Origin: Dryomyza anilis
Taxonomy: Eukaryota > Arthropoda > Insecta > Diptera > Dryomyzidae
NCBI GenBank assembly: GCA_951804985.1
Contig: OX638135.1
Span: forward strand, 12,088,051-12,152,050
DNA length: 64,000 nucleotides
Reading direction: 5' to 3'
Shown here: positions 21,752-31,987 of the stretch, one piece after another
Numbering within the stretch: the first letter of the stretch is position 1
Layout of the letters: the number at the start of each line of letters is the position of its first letter
The notes under the pieces: generated by a model
Database searches by the model: none
Told to the model about the DNA's origin: nothing
What the model saw: the letters and a program-made list of their open reading frames with translations, nothing else
Made by a program: the position numbers and the translations under genes

Positions 21752-22201
21752 ATTTTTTATAAAATTTTGAGTAGATGGCTTGCATATTTGCAGAGTGGCA
21801 TATTCCCTTAATGGATTTGCCTCGTAATTTATAACTGCTTATTCCTCTTGACACCGGCCTATCACTGTTAATTTTTTTTATTAATTTTGACAAATTTTTC
21901 AAATTGAGAACTCTTATGGGTACAATTTTGTCTTTTGCCGATTCAACAAGTGTTCTTCCAATAACTATATTACGTCTGCTCTTCATTCGCTTCAATAACC
22001 CACAACCCACATCCTACAATCTCCATTTTTTGCCCATACCATTGCTTCCGATTTAGGTGGTATTTTTCTATTTTTATGAACAATAACTTGTTTAAGTTTC
22101 GAGCTCTGGTCACAATATATGTTTTGTGGGATAAAAATAGAGCCACAGCACTCAGACAGAGTTATATCCTTTGTGCTGTGACCCAGTTCCCTGGTTTTCA
22201 A
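21729..22201 (-). pseudogene. Gypsy protease-RT linker region
   Basis: Two overlapping frames. Recognisable pieces are VIVHKNRKIPPKSEAMVWAK and NIVIGRTLVESAKDKIVPIR with VLNLKNLSKLIKK, the segment that lies between retropepsin and RT in many insect gypsy elements. A frameshift near 22000 separates them. The protease active site is not included. The upstream limit (about 22205) abuts the LOA-like element. Confidence 0.55.
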
Positions 22202-22205
22202 TGAT

Positions 22206-22680
22206 ATTTCGAGGATTCATTATTGAATCTAAGGAGGCTGTTGTGTAATAAAGAGTGAAGCTGATCCTCTCTCATTACGTCTGTGCCAAAGATCTGACTT
22301 CTAATTCTAGAAAATGCTGGACAGTCACAGAGATAGTGCTCTGCCACTGGTGCCAGTTTCTTCGTAGCAGGCAGAACATAAGGCGCTTTCGGCCAGGTTC
22401 ATGTGTTTTTCCCGTTAAAAGTCCCGTCAGTTTTCTGCACTCCTTTCTACTTAAGGAAAGTAGAAACGAGCCCGATTTTTTGGTAATCGTCGGTGTCATG
22501 AGCTTGGAGAATCTGCATTTGGTCCCGTTCAAACATCTGCTCTTGTGTGCGGAGGCGACCCACGAGCTGATGGCGAATTTTCTCGTAGATGCAGGTAGTC
22601 ACTCGCCCGGCACTCAGATCAGTTTCAGTGTATTAGTAGTAGCGTCAACATAGCCATGGGGGACGGTCGTGTCGCCTAGA
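22206..22680 (-). pseudogene. LOA/jockey-like element, C-terminal end (part 2 of split element)
   Basis: On the minus strand the sequence reads SLSRKECRKLTGLLTGKT, then across frames HYLCDCPAF and SRIRSQIFG. This is the C-terminal zinc-finger-like tail following RNase H in LOA- and jockey-type elements. A reading RVTTCIYEKIRHQL just upstream belongs to the end of RNase H. The first half of the same kind of element is at 25788-26760, same strand; the sequence between is a later jockey insertion plus a Mini-me-like copy. Confidence 0.6.
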
Positions 22681-22941
22681 CCTCCTACATTTTTACTCGT
22701 TCGTCGTCTATTTAAATTATTTGTGTTAAAATTCGTGCAAAGTCTAGTGTCGTTTTTTAATAGCTTCAAAATAAAATAATGTCGAAAAATAAAGAAAATT
22801 AATATCAATAAATCAGCGCAAACAATAAACCAAATAAATTAAAAACAACATTAAACCCACAAACACAACAAGAACAACAATAAACCAAAACCGGTTTCGT
22901 CTGCTGCACTGGCTGCTGAGTTGCTGCACTCGCTGCAATGT
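22681..22941. other. Short AT-rich segment within the split LOA-like element
   Basis: No coding sequence. AACAA-rich words precede the Mini-me-like head. Confidence 0.3.
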
Positions 22942-23583
22942 TATAGCCTACACTAAGAGTGAAAGGGTATATTCAGTTTGGTACGCCGTTTGTAACACCC
23001 AGAAGGAAACATCTCCGGTATGGAAAAGTATATATATTCTTGACCAGAATGACCACCTGAGTCGATTTAGCGATGTCCGTCTGTCCGTCTGTCTGTCCGT
23101 CTGTCTGTTGAAATCCCTACTTCTTTTAAAATTGAAGAGCTAGATAAATGAAACTTATAACTTAGATTACTAATATACCTACGCTGTATGTGCGAGATCG
23201 GTCTATTGTGACCTATGATCCGACCACTTATGTTCAAATACCTCATATAAAATGTACATATAAAGATCAATTTTTATGTATACGTGCTTAGGTAAACTTT
23301 TTTGGTCAAATATATATTGACATCATGCTCAAATACATGATAATAATGTTTTCCGGCGAAAACACTTGTGGTTCACAAAAAAAAAAATCGAAATTCGGTA
23401 CACCTACCCATTTGTAAATATGGGTATCAAATGAATGGAAATTCTTCAACGATTGAATAAATACCCCACACATATGTGTAGGGTATTTATAGTCGGCTTA
23501 GACCGACTATAATTTTGATAATCCTAACTATCATAATTATACCTACTTTAAAATTGCCCATGTGATCTAACCTTCCCAACTGG
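22942..23583 (+). mobile_element. Mini-me-like repeat, type 2, near full length
   Basis: Head TATAGCCTACACTAAGAGTG (one change breaks the head hairpin), microsatellite GTCCGTCTGTCCGTCTGTC, then a small internal deletion near 23200 and 23450. It ends with the hairpin TCGGCTTAGACCGACTATA and CTAACCTTCCCAACTGG. Confidence 0.75.
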
Positions 23584-23841
23584 TTTTTTTATTTGCAATT
23601 GCCAACGCAAGGGGCTCTTTTATGCCCTCTGCCGCAATTGTATTTTGTTTTTCGTTATTTTTCCCTTCCCCATCCTACTCCCCGCTACTGTCGTGCACGG
23701 TTGATGCTGCACTGAGTGAGTAAGCTACGCTGTGGTTAAGGCATAACACTCGCCACTGCTTTGCTTGCGCTCTCATTTGTTTGTGTCAACTGCTGCACGT
23801 TAGTGGTATGTTTGATTGTTTTGAACTTGCCCAGTAGGAAA

Positions 23842-24299
23842 ATGTCGCAAAAATTCCGCATAGATTTTTGCAACATTCGTGGGCTAAGGGCGAATTTTTT
23901 TCTGTTTATGCGTATATGTCCATCCATAGGCCTCAAATAATGGCACTAAGTGAGACTCAGGTACATGAGGGTACAGATCCACTGCCTGGTTATCACCTAT
24001 TGGCATTATTCTCTGCCCATAGGGGCCTTGCTCTATTTATTCGGAGTGACGTTGCGTATCAACTGCAGCAACAACATAGTGTGTCGGATAGCGAATTTAA
24101 TACTATTTGGGTTAAATTCAAAATCCAAATACACATCATGCACTTGTGCTTTCTTTATAGAAGTCCGAATCTAGATAGGGTTTCCACCTGTAATAAGCTA
24201 GATGCTTTATCTGATTCGATCTCAAATATATTGGAGCAATTTCCAGGCAGTGAAATTGTTGTTGCAGGCGATTTTAATGTGCACAACGCACTTGGTTGA
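23842..24299 (+). pseudogene. Jockey-type apurinic-like endonuclease, partial
   Basis: Starting at ATG 23842: MSQKFRIDFCNIRGLRAN, then a shift in a T7 run (23887-23893), then FSVYAYMSIHRPQIMALSET. The Asn and Glu of 'CNIRGL' and 'ALSETQ' are the first metal-site residues of the EEP endonuclease fold. 'VVAGDFNVHN' (24262-24291) is the later Asp/Asn block. The rest of the endonuclease (SDH motif) is deleted. It would nick target DNA. Confidence 0.7.
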
Positions 24300-24332
24300 G
24301 CCACTCGAGTCTTTCAACACAGGAGGGTTGTT

Positions 24333-25290
24333 ATGTCTAGGAATCGCTGTAATGCCGTGATCTCGCGCGAAAAGTTTCTTCACGAGCAAAACGTGCTCAA
24401 TAAGGTCCTACTCTACCACAGAGGTAGTAAAAATTTCTGGTCATTCGTAAAAAGAGTGAAGAATCAGACGCCATCGTCTACTCCAACTCTTATTATGAAT
24501 GGCCAGACCTTCACTGACCCGGTTGATAAAGCTAATCTCTTGGCAGAATTATTTGCAAATAATTCAACGCTCCCAGATTCCAATCAATCACTGGCCGATG
24601 TCGATTTTGTTTCTTCTGCAATGCCGGAGATTCATTTTCGAACTCGGGCAGTTAAAAGGTTTTAGCAAACCTCAACATTAACAAAGCCTCTGGGCCAGAT
24701 GGCATATCTGTCCATGTGTTGAAGAAGTGCGCTGGTTTGCCCGTTGCGTAACTTTTTCAACATCTCCTTCTCGACAGGAGTTTTTCCATATTGTTGGAAG
24801 GTTGCCAATGTCCAGCCGGTTCCGAACAAGGGCGAGGCTACGAACCCATTGCAATATGCTCTGCACTCTCCAAGGTAATGGGGAGCGTAATTAACTTTCA
24901 CCTTGTGAACTATCTTGAGCACAACGAATTGCTCAGTGACCGCCAGTATGGTTTCTGTAGGGCCAGATCCACAAGTGACTTGATGGCGGTCCTCTCCGAA
25001 AAGTGTAATAATTGTCCTTAATTCATCTTTTCGGGTAGAGTAAGGCTGTTGCTCTTGATATTTCCAAGGCTTTTGATCGAGTGTGGCATAAAGCCCTCGT
25101 TTCAAAACAAGTTGCATTTGGTGTCGGTGTACTATTTACTCGATGGATATCGAGTTTTCTCCAAGGTCGTTCAATATCTTTCAGAACAACATTCCATCAT
25201 TTCTGGAGTTCCGCAGGGTTCCGTTCTATCCCCGTCCCTATTTCTTGTATTTATCAATGACCTTCTGTCATTGACCCAGAATCCAGGGCC
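24333..25290 (+). pseudogene. Jockey-type reverse transcriptase, broken
   Basis: The pre-RT segment 'KNFWSFVKRVKNQ' and 'FTDPVDKANLLAELFANNS' is typical of jockey/CR1 ORF2. Across frames follow INKASGPDGI, LVNYLEHNELLSDRQYGF, ARSTSDLM, and SGVPQGSVLSPSLFLVFIND, i.e. RT blocks 1 to 4. The block with the catalytic Asp pair (FADD) is missing: the sequence jumps after TQNP into the C-terminal domain. Several stops interrupt it. Confidence 0.7.
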
Positions 25291-25294
25291 TCAA

Positions 25295-25695
25295 AATCCT
25301 CCTTGGAGTTCCTGGACCGAATGCAACAACGTGCGATATATTTAATAGGGGATGAAATTATTTCATCGTCTATTAGTTCTCTTGAGCACCGAAGGACCGT
25401 TGGGTGTGTAAGCCTGTTTTATAGGTATTACAACGGCAAGTGTTCGAGGGAAATACATGGCCTGATTCCACCAGGTCGTGTGTTCTCTCGTTCTATTCGG
25501 GCGTCAAACCAAGGCCACCCCTTCGTAGTCCACTCGGCTCTCAACAGAACCACGCATTATAGAGATTCGTTCTTCAGTCTCACGATTCGTTTGTGGAACA
25601 ATCTCCGAGCGTCCGTTTTTCCCGACATTTTTGATATTGGCAAGTTCAAAACAAACATTCACCGACACTACTCTAGCTTTCCTCCCTCCTTTTAA
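25295..25695 (+). pseudogene. Jockey-type ORF2 C-terminal domain
   Basis: Reads LEFLDRMQQRAIYLIGD, HRRTVGCVSLFYRYYNGKCS and FFSLTIRLWNNLRASVFPD, ending with a stop at 25695. This is the conserved tail after the RT thumb in jockey/CR1 elements. A copy on the minus strand is at 60905-61345. Confidence 0.75.
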
Positions 25696-25786
25696 CCTAT
25701 CATCCCTTCTTACGATCAACACTGTGCTTTGCATGTATAGGGGGCATCCCCTGAGCGTTGGTTAATTTGTAAAAAAAAAAAAAAAA

Positions 25787-26760
25787 ACTTCGGCCTGAAA
25801 TACCGAATCATTGTCGCCTAAGGCGAAGTGAAGTCTGCGGTCATCCGGTTCCACAAACACTCTAGCACCGGATCCCTGATCGGTTCTGGAGCCGTCGGTG
25901 AAAAAGCGGTGTGACCCTCTGACTCACAGTCAGGCGTTAGTCAGTCTTGAATGTCAGGTTGGAAAACCTCCAAGTAACATTAAACCAGAAACCACCTCGT
26001 TTTAGTCTCCAGCAGCCTTTCATGGCTTCGCCTCTGATAAAGATGTCAAGTGGTGGTATGTTTAAGATTACATTCAGCAATGGACCAGGTGTAGTGGGAA
26101 AGGCACCCGTAACACCACACGTTTCTCTGAAATATTTGCAATTCCACCAGACTACTGATACATGTGATATCATCGGTCTTATCATTGCCGTGTAAATCCA
26201 TAAGGTTTCGCTTGGCGATAATCCCCATGTCTCCCAAAAATCCTCTACATTGCCAGAAGGCATTCAATGCTCGCGAAATTTTATTTTCAACATGTTTTGT
26301 CCAAAGTAGTTTACTATCTAGAAGGTAATGGACTATCAGAGGTGATGATCCTAAACATTAGCAATGACCTTAGTCATTTGATCAATATTTGATCTATTCC
26401 ATGCCTTCTAGCTGCGTCACACATTCCATCAAAAGTCGCATTATCAAAAACACCCTCGATGTCAACAAATACTCCCATGACGTACATCTTCCTCTGATAA
26501 GCATGTTCGATCCGGCCAACCAGATGTTGCAATGTTGTTTCACAGGATTGTCCACGTTGGTAGGCATATTGTCTTGACGATAGTGGGTACATTGACAACG
26601 ATGTTTTTCTGATGTGCAACTCAACTAGTCTTTCTCGACACTTTAGTATGAAGGACATCAGATTAATGGGTCTGAAGCTCTTGGATATGGAATGGTCTTC
26701 TCTTCAAACTTTAGGAATGAAGGCTACTTTAACTAAACGCCAGGATGTCGGAATGAATGC
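25787..26760 (-). pseudogene. LOA/jockey-like element, RT and RNase H parts (part 1 of split element)
   Basis: On the minus strand from 26760: SWRLVKVAFIPK, then FRPINLMSFILKCRERLVE, RQYAYQRGQSCETTLQHLV and MGVFVDIEGVFDNATFDGM (RT block A with catalytic Asp). After a deletion that removes the FADD box, ALNAFWQCRGFLG and LWIYTAMIRPMISHVSVVWW (thumb) follow, then NIPPLDIFIRGEAMKGCWRL. Near 25870 a DGSRTDQGSGA stretch is the start of RNase H, a domain carried by LOA and I-type elements. It is cut at 25787 by the jockey element; the rest is at 22206-22680. Confidence 0.65.
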
Positions 26761-26894
26761 ACGAAATTATTGTTATAAACTCTATGTAAGTAAATAGTAT
26801 CGAAAAGCAGAGTTTCAATCAAGGTTTTTGTGCAATTTATTATCGCCATGTTTAACCATTTTATTAAGAACATAATAAAAACTATCCTGTACAA

Positions 26895-27470
26895 CCCAGC
26901 AGGAAATGAACTCATTGACGACATTCGAGGACATTAGAAAATTTGTCATTACACTAAAGACGTCATACACCATTTGTCATGACGAAATCTTATTGATGAT
27001 GTCATTGATGAAAATTAACATTCATGTTTCATGTCCCTAAAGGTATGCAGCATTTACGTTGTTAAATGCAATGTGAAATGCATACAACATACGCATAGGG
27101 GCAGCATTTACGCATAAAACTGAAAATTTTCGTTCGATATCACAGGTACAAATTGAGCGATCAAAAGCGAGATGATGGCCGTTAGCGAAGTACGTTATTG
27201 ACAGTACACATACCATTCCAACCGAGAACTGAAGAAAATAATAAGATTGAAATAATAAATAATATAAGATAAATACAAAAAAAATATAAATTAATAAATA
27301 AATAATAATAAGAAAAAAAATTACAAAAAAAATGTATGACAATGAATAAATGGACATTTGTATGAAAATGTCATCAATGCTTTGCTGGGCGAAAATGCTA
27401 TCGGTCATCGATGTTTCTGGCCTGACATAAGGGAATCATTGAGGAATCATTGGTGACATTTCCTGCTGGG
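26895..27470. mobile_element. 576-bp MITE with CCCAGCAGGAAATG ends
   Basis: Perfect 14-bp inverted termini: CCCAGCAGGAAATG at 26895-26908 and CATTTCCTGCTGGG at 27457-27470. Subterminal TCATTGA/TCAATGA words continue the symmetry. The 123-codon minus frame at 27037-27408 is hydrophobic low-complexity translation, not a transposase. I see no clear target duplication. Confidence 0.65.
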
Positions 27471-28149
27471 TAGAGAATATTTCCACTTTTTGTATGTTTC
27501 AAACGACTGGCCAACGATTATATACCCTATATTTTGAGTAGCTACAAATGTAACCTATAATCTATAATTTTGAAGAAACTTGTATGTACTTTAATCAAAA
27601 AGTTATAATACTTTATTAAGGTTAATAAGGACAAAATGGACCCAAGGGTAAAGGTTTTACACACAGTCGCTTTATTGAAGCAACCACTATAATTATAAAG
27701 TTTAAAAAAAGTTATTGCAATGAATTTTATAATTTTTTAACGTGACTTTTTTATGTGTCGTCAGTTTTACGAAGTATATGACCTTTACTGATTCTTTAGA
27801 TATTTAAGGACCAATACCTTATAAGATTACTGATTCATTAGTAATATTAAATATAAAATCAAATCATTTGCACCGCGGAAGAATCATTTGTTTTTATGCT
27901 ATGAGAAACTTTAGTTTTTTGTAGTCTGACATATTAAAAAAATATGTACATTAGCACTGTACAATATCATAAAGGCATAAATCGAACGTTCTGCACACAT
28001 TTATTGTGTTTAGTACTAAATTTTTATTTCAAAAATAATGTAAAACAAGTGTAACTCCTTGCCCCATTTAATAGATTTATCCTTCAAATTTATGAAATCT
28101 TCGACACCGAAAAAAGTATAAATTTGCTGCACTGTGTAATCTTGATTAA
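27471..28149. other. AT-rich spacer
   Basis: No recognised feature. Confidence 0.3.
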
Positions 28150-28306
28150 TTTAATTTATTTAAACGCGAATTCATTTGACATTGTTAAATGCCCATTTGA
28201 AAGCTTTAAATGTGTTTAAAATAAATTTGACATTTCAAAATGATAAAATAACTTAAAAATTTCAGAGCAAGCTAAAAATATTTTTAGTTTAGCTGCTCGA
28301 AACTTA
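28150..28306. repeat. Family F repeat, left segment (split by Harbinger)
   Basis: ACATTTCAAAATGATAAAATAACTTAAAAATTTC (28226-28259) through TTAGCTGCTCGAAACTTA parallels 9700-9760. The block resumes at 30211. The far left end of this copy is unclear. Confidence 0.5.
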
Positions 28307-28493
28307 CAGCCTTACCAATAAACTTTATTTAAGTCATTTAATGTTCGACTTTTTCAAAATGTCATAAAAATGTTCAGAATTTTACAAAAATCGTACCAAT
28401 AAAAAATAAAAGTCAATTTTAAAATTAAAAAGTATCCAGTTTTTAAAATACAGAGCTAGCTCTACATTATCCTCAAAATTTGATTGAAAAAAA

Positions 28494-28676
28494 ATGGAAG
28501 ATTCAAGTTTGTTGGAAGATCTACAAATTATTCAAGATTATCGTTCTGTGAGAATAAGTTAAAGAATATCGGAACGGCAAAATCCGTTTATAAATTTAAA
28601 TAATGATAATTTTTTAAAACTTCTTCGGTTTGACAAAATTATCTGCCAAGCAAACACATGCATGATATTGATTTGA
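28494..28676 (+). pseudogene. Harbinger transposase N-terminal fragment
   Basis: From ATG 28494: MEDSSLLEDLQIIQDY, then a stop after RSVRIS, then RISERQNPFINLNNDNFLKL and LRFDKIICQ. The 'NPF..L....F...FRF.K' pattern is the N-terminal part of HARBI1-type (DDE_Tnp_4 family) transposases. The catalytic DDE domain is not found downstream. The transposase would cut at the TIRs together with its Myb-like partner. Inactive. Confidence 0.6.
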
Positions 28677-29030
28677 ATACAGACTGGGTACAAAACCACA
28701 AACTTTCAGGACGTAAAAGAAACAGCCCTATACTTTTCTTAGTCATATCAGTGGTTTAAATAAATAAGAAACATTGAGCACTTAATTGAAAAAATAAGAA
28801 CTTTTATTTTTATACACTATTTTAATTGATTTGGCATTATTTAGCTTCAAACAGCAATCAAAAATTCATCGGCTAAAAGACGTTGCTTTTTTTTAAAGAG
28901 AAGTGCTCTGTTTTTTCTTTTTGTTCTTGTATTTATCTTGAGGTTTTGCGTATCTTCAAAAATTATTTTTCAATCCGTTGATGCTTCGAGTCGTTTCTTC
29001 CCATTTTTTGTGGTTTCGGCGAGTTTTCTT

Positions 29031-29340
29031 TTAAACTGTGACCATTTTAGCAATATCTTTAGTTGGAGATCTTACTTCTGATCCACCTCCTGTAGCAAGA
29101 CGTGATTTGCTGTTGGTCAAGACGATTAGCTTGGAGTAAAATCTCATTCGGGACCATATGTCCTTGCATTTTTGGGGAGAGGCGCTGCCATATTTGTTGA
29201 AATCGTCTTACATGCATCTTCTTTAATACTCATTGTTACTAATACATTTTTTCGATTTTAAATTATTTCACTTTTGTCCAAGCAAAACTCCTTCAAAAGA
29301 GCTATTTTGTTCTTCTGTCCAGCTGTGAAAACGACCGCTC
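29031..29340 (-). pseudogene. Harbinger Myb/SANT-like (zeste-type) DNA-binding partner, frameshifted
   Basis: On the minus strand: TAGQKNKIALLKEFCLDKSE, then a stop, then MSIKEDACKTISTNMAA. After a shift it reads KCKDIWSRMRFYSKL and SRLATGGGSEVRSP, stopping at 29031. The spacing of helix 1, the 'DAW..I...N' block, 'QLK..W..L' and 'TGGG' is that of the Myb/SANT-like proteins that accompany Harbinger transposases and of Drosophila zeste-type regulators. In Harbinger systems this protein aids nuclear import and TIR binding. Confidence 0.6.
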
Positions 29341-29490
29341 TAAAAAAAACAAAATTTATCAACATGTTCCATAAATTCATTGATCATTATTCATTAACTT
29401 ACTTTGTCTTTTTTCCACCGTAAATATCAAGACTTTTCTTCTGAGTTTAATTATTGACAAATTTTTATTTATGACACAATTAAAAAAAAA

Positions 29491-30020
29491 CAGTTGGGAA
29501 GGTTAGATCACATGGGAAATTTTAAAGTAGGTGTAGTTATGATAGATAGGATTATCAAAATTATAGTCGGTCTAAGCCGACTATAAATACCCTACACATA
29601 TGTGTGGTTACCATTCAAAGTGAAATATAGGTCACCAGGGTATACGAATCCTGAAAATAACTACAAACATTCAATCGCTGAAGAATTTCCATTCATTTGA
29701 TACCCATATTTACAAATGGGTAGGTGTACCGAATTTCGATTTTTTTTTTGTGAACCACAAGTCTTTTTGCCGGAAAACATTATTATCATGTATTTGAGCA
29801 TGATATCAATATATATTTGACCAAAAAAGTTTACCTAAGCACGTATACATAAAAGTTGATCTTTATATGTGCATTTTATATGAGGTATTTGAACATAAGT
29901 GGTCGGATCATAGGTCACAATGGACCGATCTCGCCAATTTTTTGGCACATACAGCGTAGGTATATTAGTAATCTAAGTGAATAAACTGAATATACTCTTT
30001 CACTCTTAGTGTAAGGTATA
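29491..30020 (-). mobile_element. Mini-me-like repeat, type 2, lacking the GTCT microsatellite
   Basis: Tail CAGTTGGGAAGGTTAG, hairpin TCGGTCTAAGCCGACTATA, full AT body, then a jump from TAATCTAAGTGA straight to the head TATACTCTTTCACTCTTAGTG. The TATATAT block, the core and the microsatellite (about 150 bp) are deleted. Confidence 0.75.
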
Positions 30021-30210
30021 AAAACGAATGACATAAATTGTTCGAAACCAATGTTGTACACCAAAATAACACATCCCTTTTTTAAGTAAAAAGTATATAG
30101 CTTGGTAATTATTGGTAGCAACAAAAAAATGTTCAACTTTTAAAATAATAGTCGACTTTTGTTAATAGTGGACATTAGAGAAAATATGGAGCTGATTATT
30201 GGTAACGCTG

Positions 30211-30316
30211 TTAGAATCGAAATTTAGCTTAAACTCCAACATTTCTTCGGTATGTATTTTTTTAACATTTAGCGATATATTTAGAGCTTTAGCTGGGAGA
30301 TAGTGGGAATACGGCC
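30211..30316. repeat. Family F repeat, right segment and terminus
   Basis: Resumes with TTAGAATCGAAATTTAGC and ends GGGAATACGGCCCTA, inside what looks like gypsy protease-linker sequence. Confidence 0.55.
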
Positions 30317-30764
30317 CTAGGATTTGTCCACAGAATTGGGTTGACTTAGTGACAGCAAATTGCTCATCGTATAGTATGGTTCCACCACGTAGGTCACCAT
30401 GACCACATTTGCGTTTATTTTACACCCATGGTTCTTGAATGGTTATGATGTGAGGTAATATATGCAATATGGAGAGCCGCATACCAAGTAAAATGGTAGC
30501 AGCTTTAGAATGTTGCAGTTTGATCTGAGTAAATGTCATTACAGGATAATTAACTCGTTTCTCATCATGTGCCTATTCATGTGGAATTGATTCGGAAGCT
30601 GTTTGCAATCTTATTCCGAAAAATGGTTCCACTCCTTCTGTAATCAGGTTACTTCTTATTATTGAGTGTGAAGCTCCCGTATCCAACGTTGTCATATATG
30701 CTGCACCATCAATTAGCCCCTTCACAGTTATACTATCCGTAAATGTCACTTCCGGCATTGTCAC
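30317..30764 (-). pseudogene. Gypsy-type aspartic protease and following linker
   Basis: The frame from 30764 contains TLDTGASHSIIRSNLI, the retropepsin active site (DTGAS in place of DSGA), preceded by a KGLIDGAAYM strand. Downstream frames (to about 30320) continue as linker-like sequence until the family F terminus interrupts. The protease would process Gag-Pol. The homologous continuation could be the linker at 22201. Confidence 0.65.
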
Positions 30765-30826
30765 TATTGCACGTTTTGTTTCATGATCACGTACACCATC
30801 AACGAACCCATCTATCTTGCACTTTT

Positions 30827-31202
30827 CTATAAAATCACTCGATGAATCTGCTTACGACAAATGTGCAACTCTCTCAACGTCCGCTGCATATGACTGCAGT
30901 GTTTTGCAATTTCTTTGCATTCGGCCCTTAACTTCCATTCTGTAAATCTGTTTAATGTGATCATTGCCGTATTTTCGTTGCAGTGCAGACACAACCGCTG
31001 TGTAACTGTTTCTTTCGCTTTCTGGAGCAGTCTGTAATACTTCGGCTGCACCTCCTTTTAACGCTGTCTTCATTGTTTCATCGATTACGATTTCATCTAA
31101 AATTGCAGTTTGAAAATGTTGAACGCTGTGGTTCCATCGTAAATCGGTGATCGTACCACTAACAACATGCTGTGTAGGTCCATTTATGCACAACACGTGC
31201 AA
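30827..31202 (-). pseudogene. Gypsy-type Gag, central/capsid region
   Basis: Reads LRWNHSVQHFQTAILDEIV, LKGGAAEVLQTAPESERNSY, VSALQRKYGNDHIKQIYRM and LQSYAADVERVAHLS. The 'L.G.A...L' and 'L..RYG..' blocks are characteristic of Ty3/gypsy Gag capsid. The nucleocapsid CCHC knuckle expected next is not seen before the protease. Confidence 0.65.
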
Positions 31203-31348
31203 ATCATTCTTTATTTCCTGGATTTTTGTTTATCTATACCATTTATTAATCTTTGAATTTTATCATCAACATCATTCATATGCGCTTCAAGTTCATTTAC
31301 TTTGCCATGGAGTGTATTAGAAATTTCAAGAAGCTGCTCAGAATGTTC

Positions 31349-31720
31349 CTACATCTGTTCCTCCACTTTTACTTGATGTTTCTCCATATTAGCTTGAAGC
31401 TGATTTGAATTTTTTTGAAGTTCGTGCTTCATGTCTAATTTGAGTTGATTGGAATTTTCTTGGAGCTGTTGTTGTATGGCTACGAGCAACAGGCTCACAT
31501 TAAAACTTTGAGACTGTACTTTTTGCTCAGTATCTAGATTTTTCGATGACGGTGCTGTAGCTTCTACTTCAAACTCATGCTCCGCGAGATCAATGCCATG
31601 GACATCCAATTCCTCCATTAGTCGCTTCTGTAGCTCTACTTTCGTAACAGCAGTTGGAAGATCACGACTCGCCAGCTCCTTCTTTAGCAGGTCGACTTTA
31701 AGTTATTCCAATTTAACCAT
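31349..31720 (-). pseudogene. Gypsy-type Gag N-terminal coiled coil
   Basis: Begins MEELDVHGIDLAEHEFEVE (upstream codons continue to about 31720) and ends in a heptad-like, Gln/Asn-rich stretch: QQQLQENSNQLKLDMKHELQ. N-terminal coiled coils of this type are usual in insect gypsy Gag and help self-assembly. It is interrupted before the capsid region by stops at about 31340-31210. Confidence 0.55.
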
Positions 31721-31734
31721 TTTGTATCACAATC

Positions 31735-31987
31735 CCACTTCGTAAATCGGCGATTTTAGCCTCGTACCACTAACAACATGCTGTGTAGTTCCACTTATCT
31801 GCAAAACGTGCAAATCTTTTTTTAATTTCCTGGATTTCTTTGTCTATACCGTTTTATAATCTTTGAATTTTATCATCATTGTTCACTTCCATGTCATTTA
31901 CATCCGTTTCAAGTTCGTTTACTTTGCCATGGAGTGTATTAGAAACTTCCAGAAACTGCTAAGAATGTTCCTTCATCTGTTGCTGTA
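31735..31987 (-). repeat. Diverged partial duplicate of the gag segment 31140-31360
   Basis: Shared words include ACTAACAACATGCTGTGTAG, AACGTGCAAATC, TTTGAATTTTATCATCA and TTTGCCATGGAGTGTATTAG, in the same order and spacing as 31157-31325, with point differences. This is a tandem duplication or a second truncated copy. Confidence 0.8.

Larger units (their letters stand above)
19851..22205 (-). mobile_element. Ty3/gypsy LTR retrotransposon pol remnant
   Basis: On the minus strand, in the usual gypsy order: protease-RT linker (22201-21729), reverse transcriptase (about 21751-21000), integrase with HHCC finger and core (20995-20333), then the integrase C-terminal region (20306-19850). The RNase H domain is missing between RT and integrase. 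Frames are broken several times. Gag and protease of a similar element lie on the same strand at 30.3-31.7 kb, so this may be one element split by later insertions. Confidence 0.75.
23590..25786 (+). mobile_element. Jockey-type non-LTR retrotransposon with poly-A tail, internally deleted (copy 1)
   Basis: Order: short GC-richer 5' region, endonuclease start (23842 on), RT fingers/palm (24333-25260), C-terminal domain to a stop at 25695, then a 3' UTR containing GGGGGCATCCCCTGAGCG and 16 A (25771-25786). Each domain is shortened or frameshifted. A second, inverted copy with the same 3' end is at 60821-61794. It was inserted into the LOA-like element of opposite strand. Confidence 0.75.
28307..30210. 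mobile_element. PIF/Harbinger transposon with TTA target duplication
   Basis: Termini CAGCCTTACCAATAAAC (28307) and GATTATTGGTAACGCTG (ending 30210) are inverted with two mismatches in 17. TTA flanks both sides (28304-28306 and 30211-30213). The uninterrupted host sequence is present at 9750-9765 (AAACTTAGAATCG), so the insertion site is exact. TWA duplication, a HARBI1-like start (28494-28676) and a convergent Myb/SANT-like gene (29340-29031) are diagnostic. The transposase catalytic region is deleted, and a type 2 Mini-me-like copy (29491-30020) is nested inside. Confidence 0.85.

Noticed and set aside
27037..27408. Hydrophobic 123-codon frame as a membrane protein
   Set aside because: Lies wholly within a MITE and consists of translated A/T runs.
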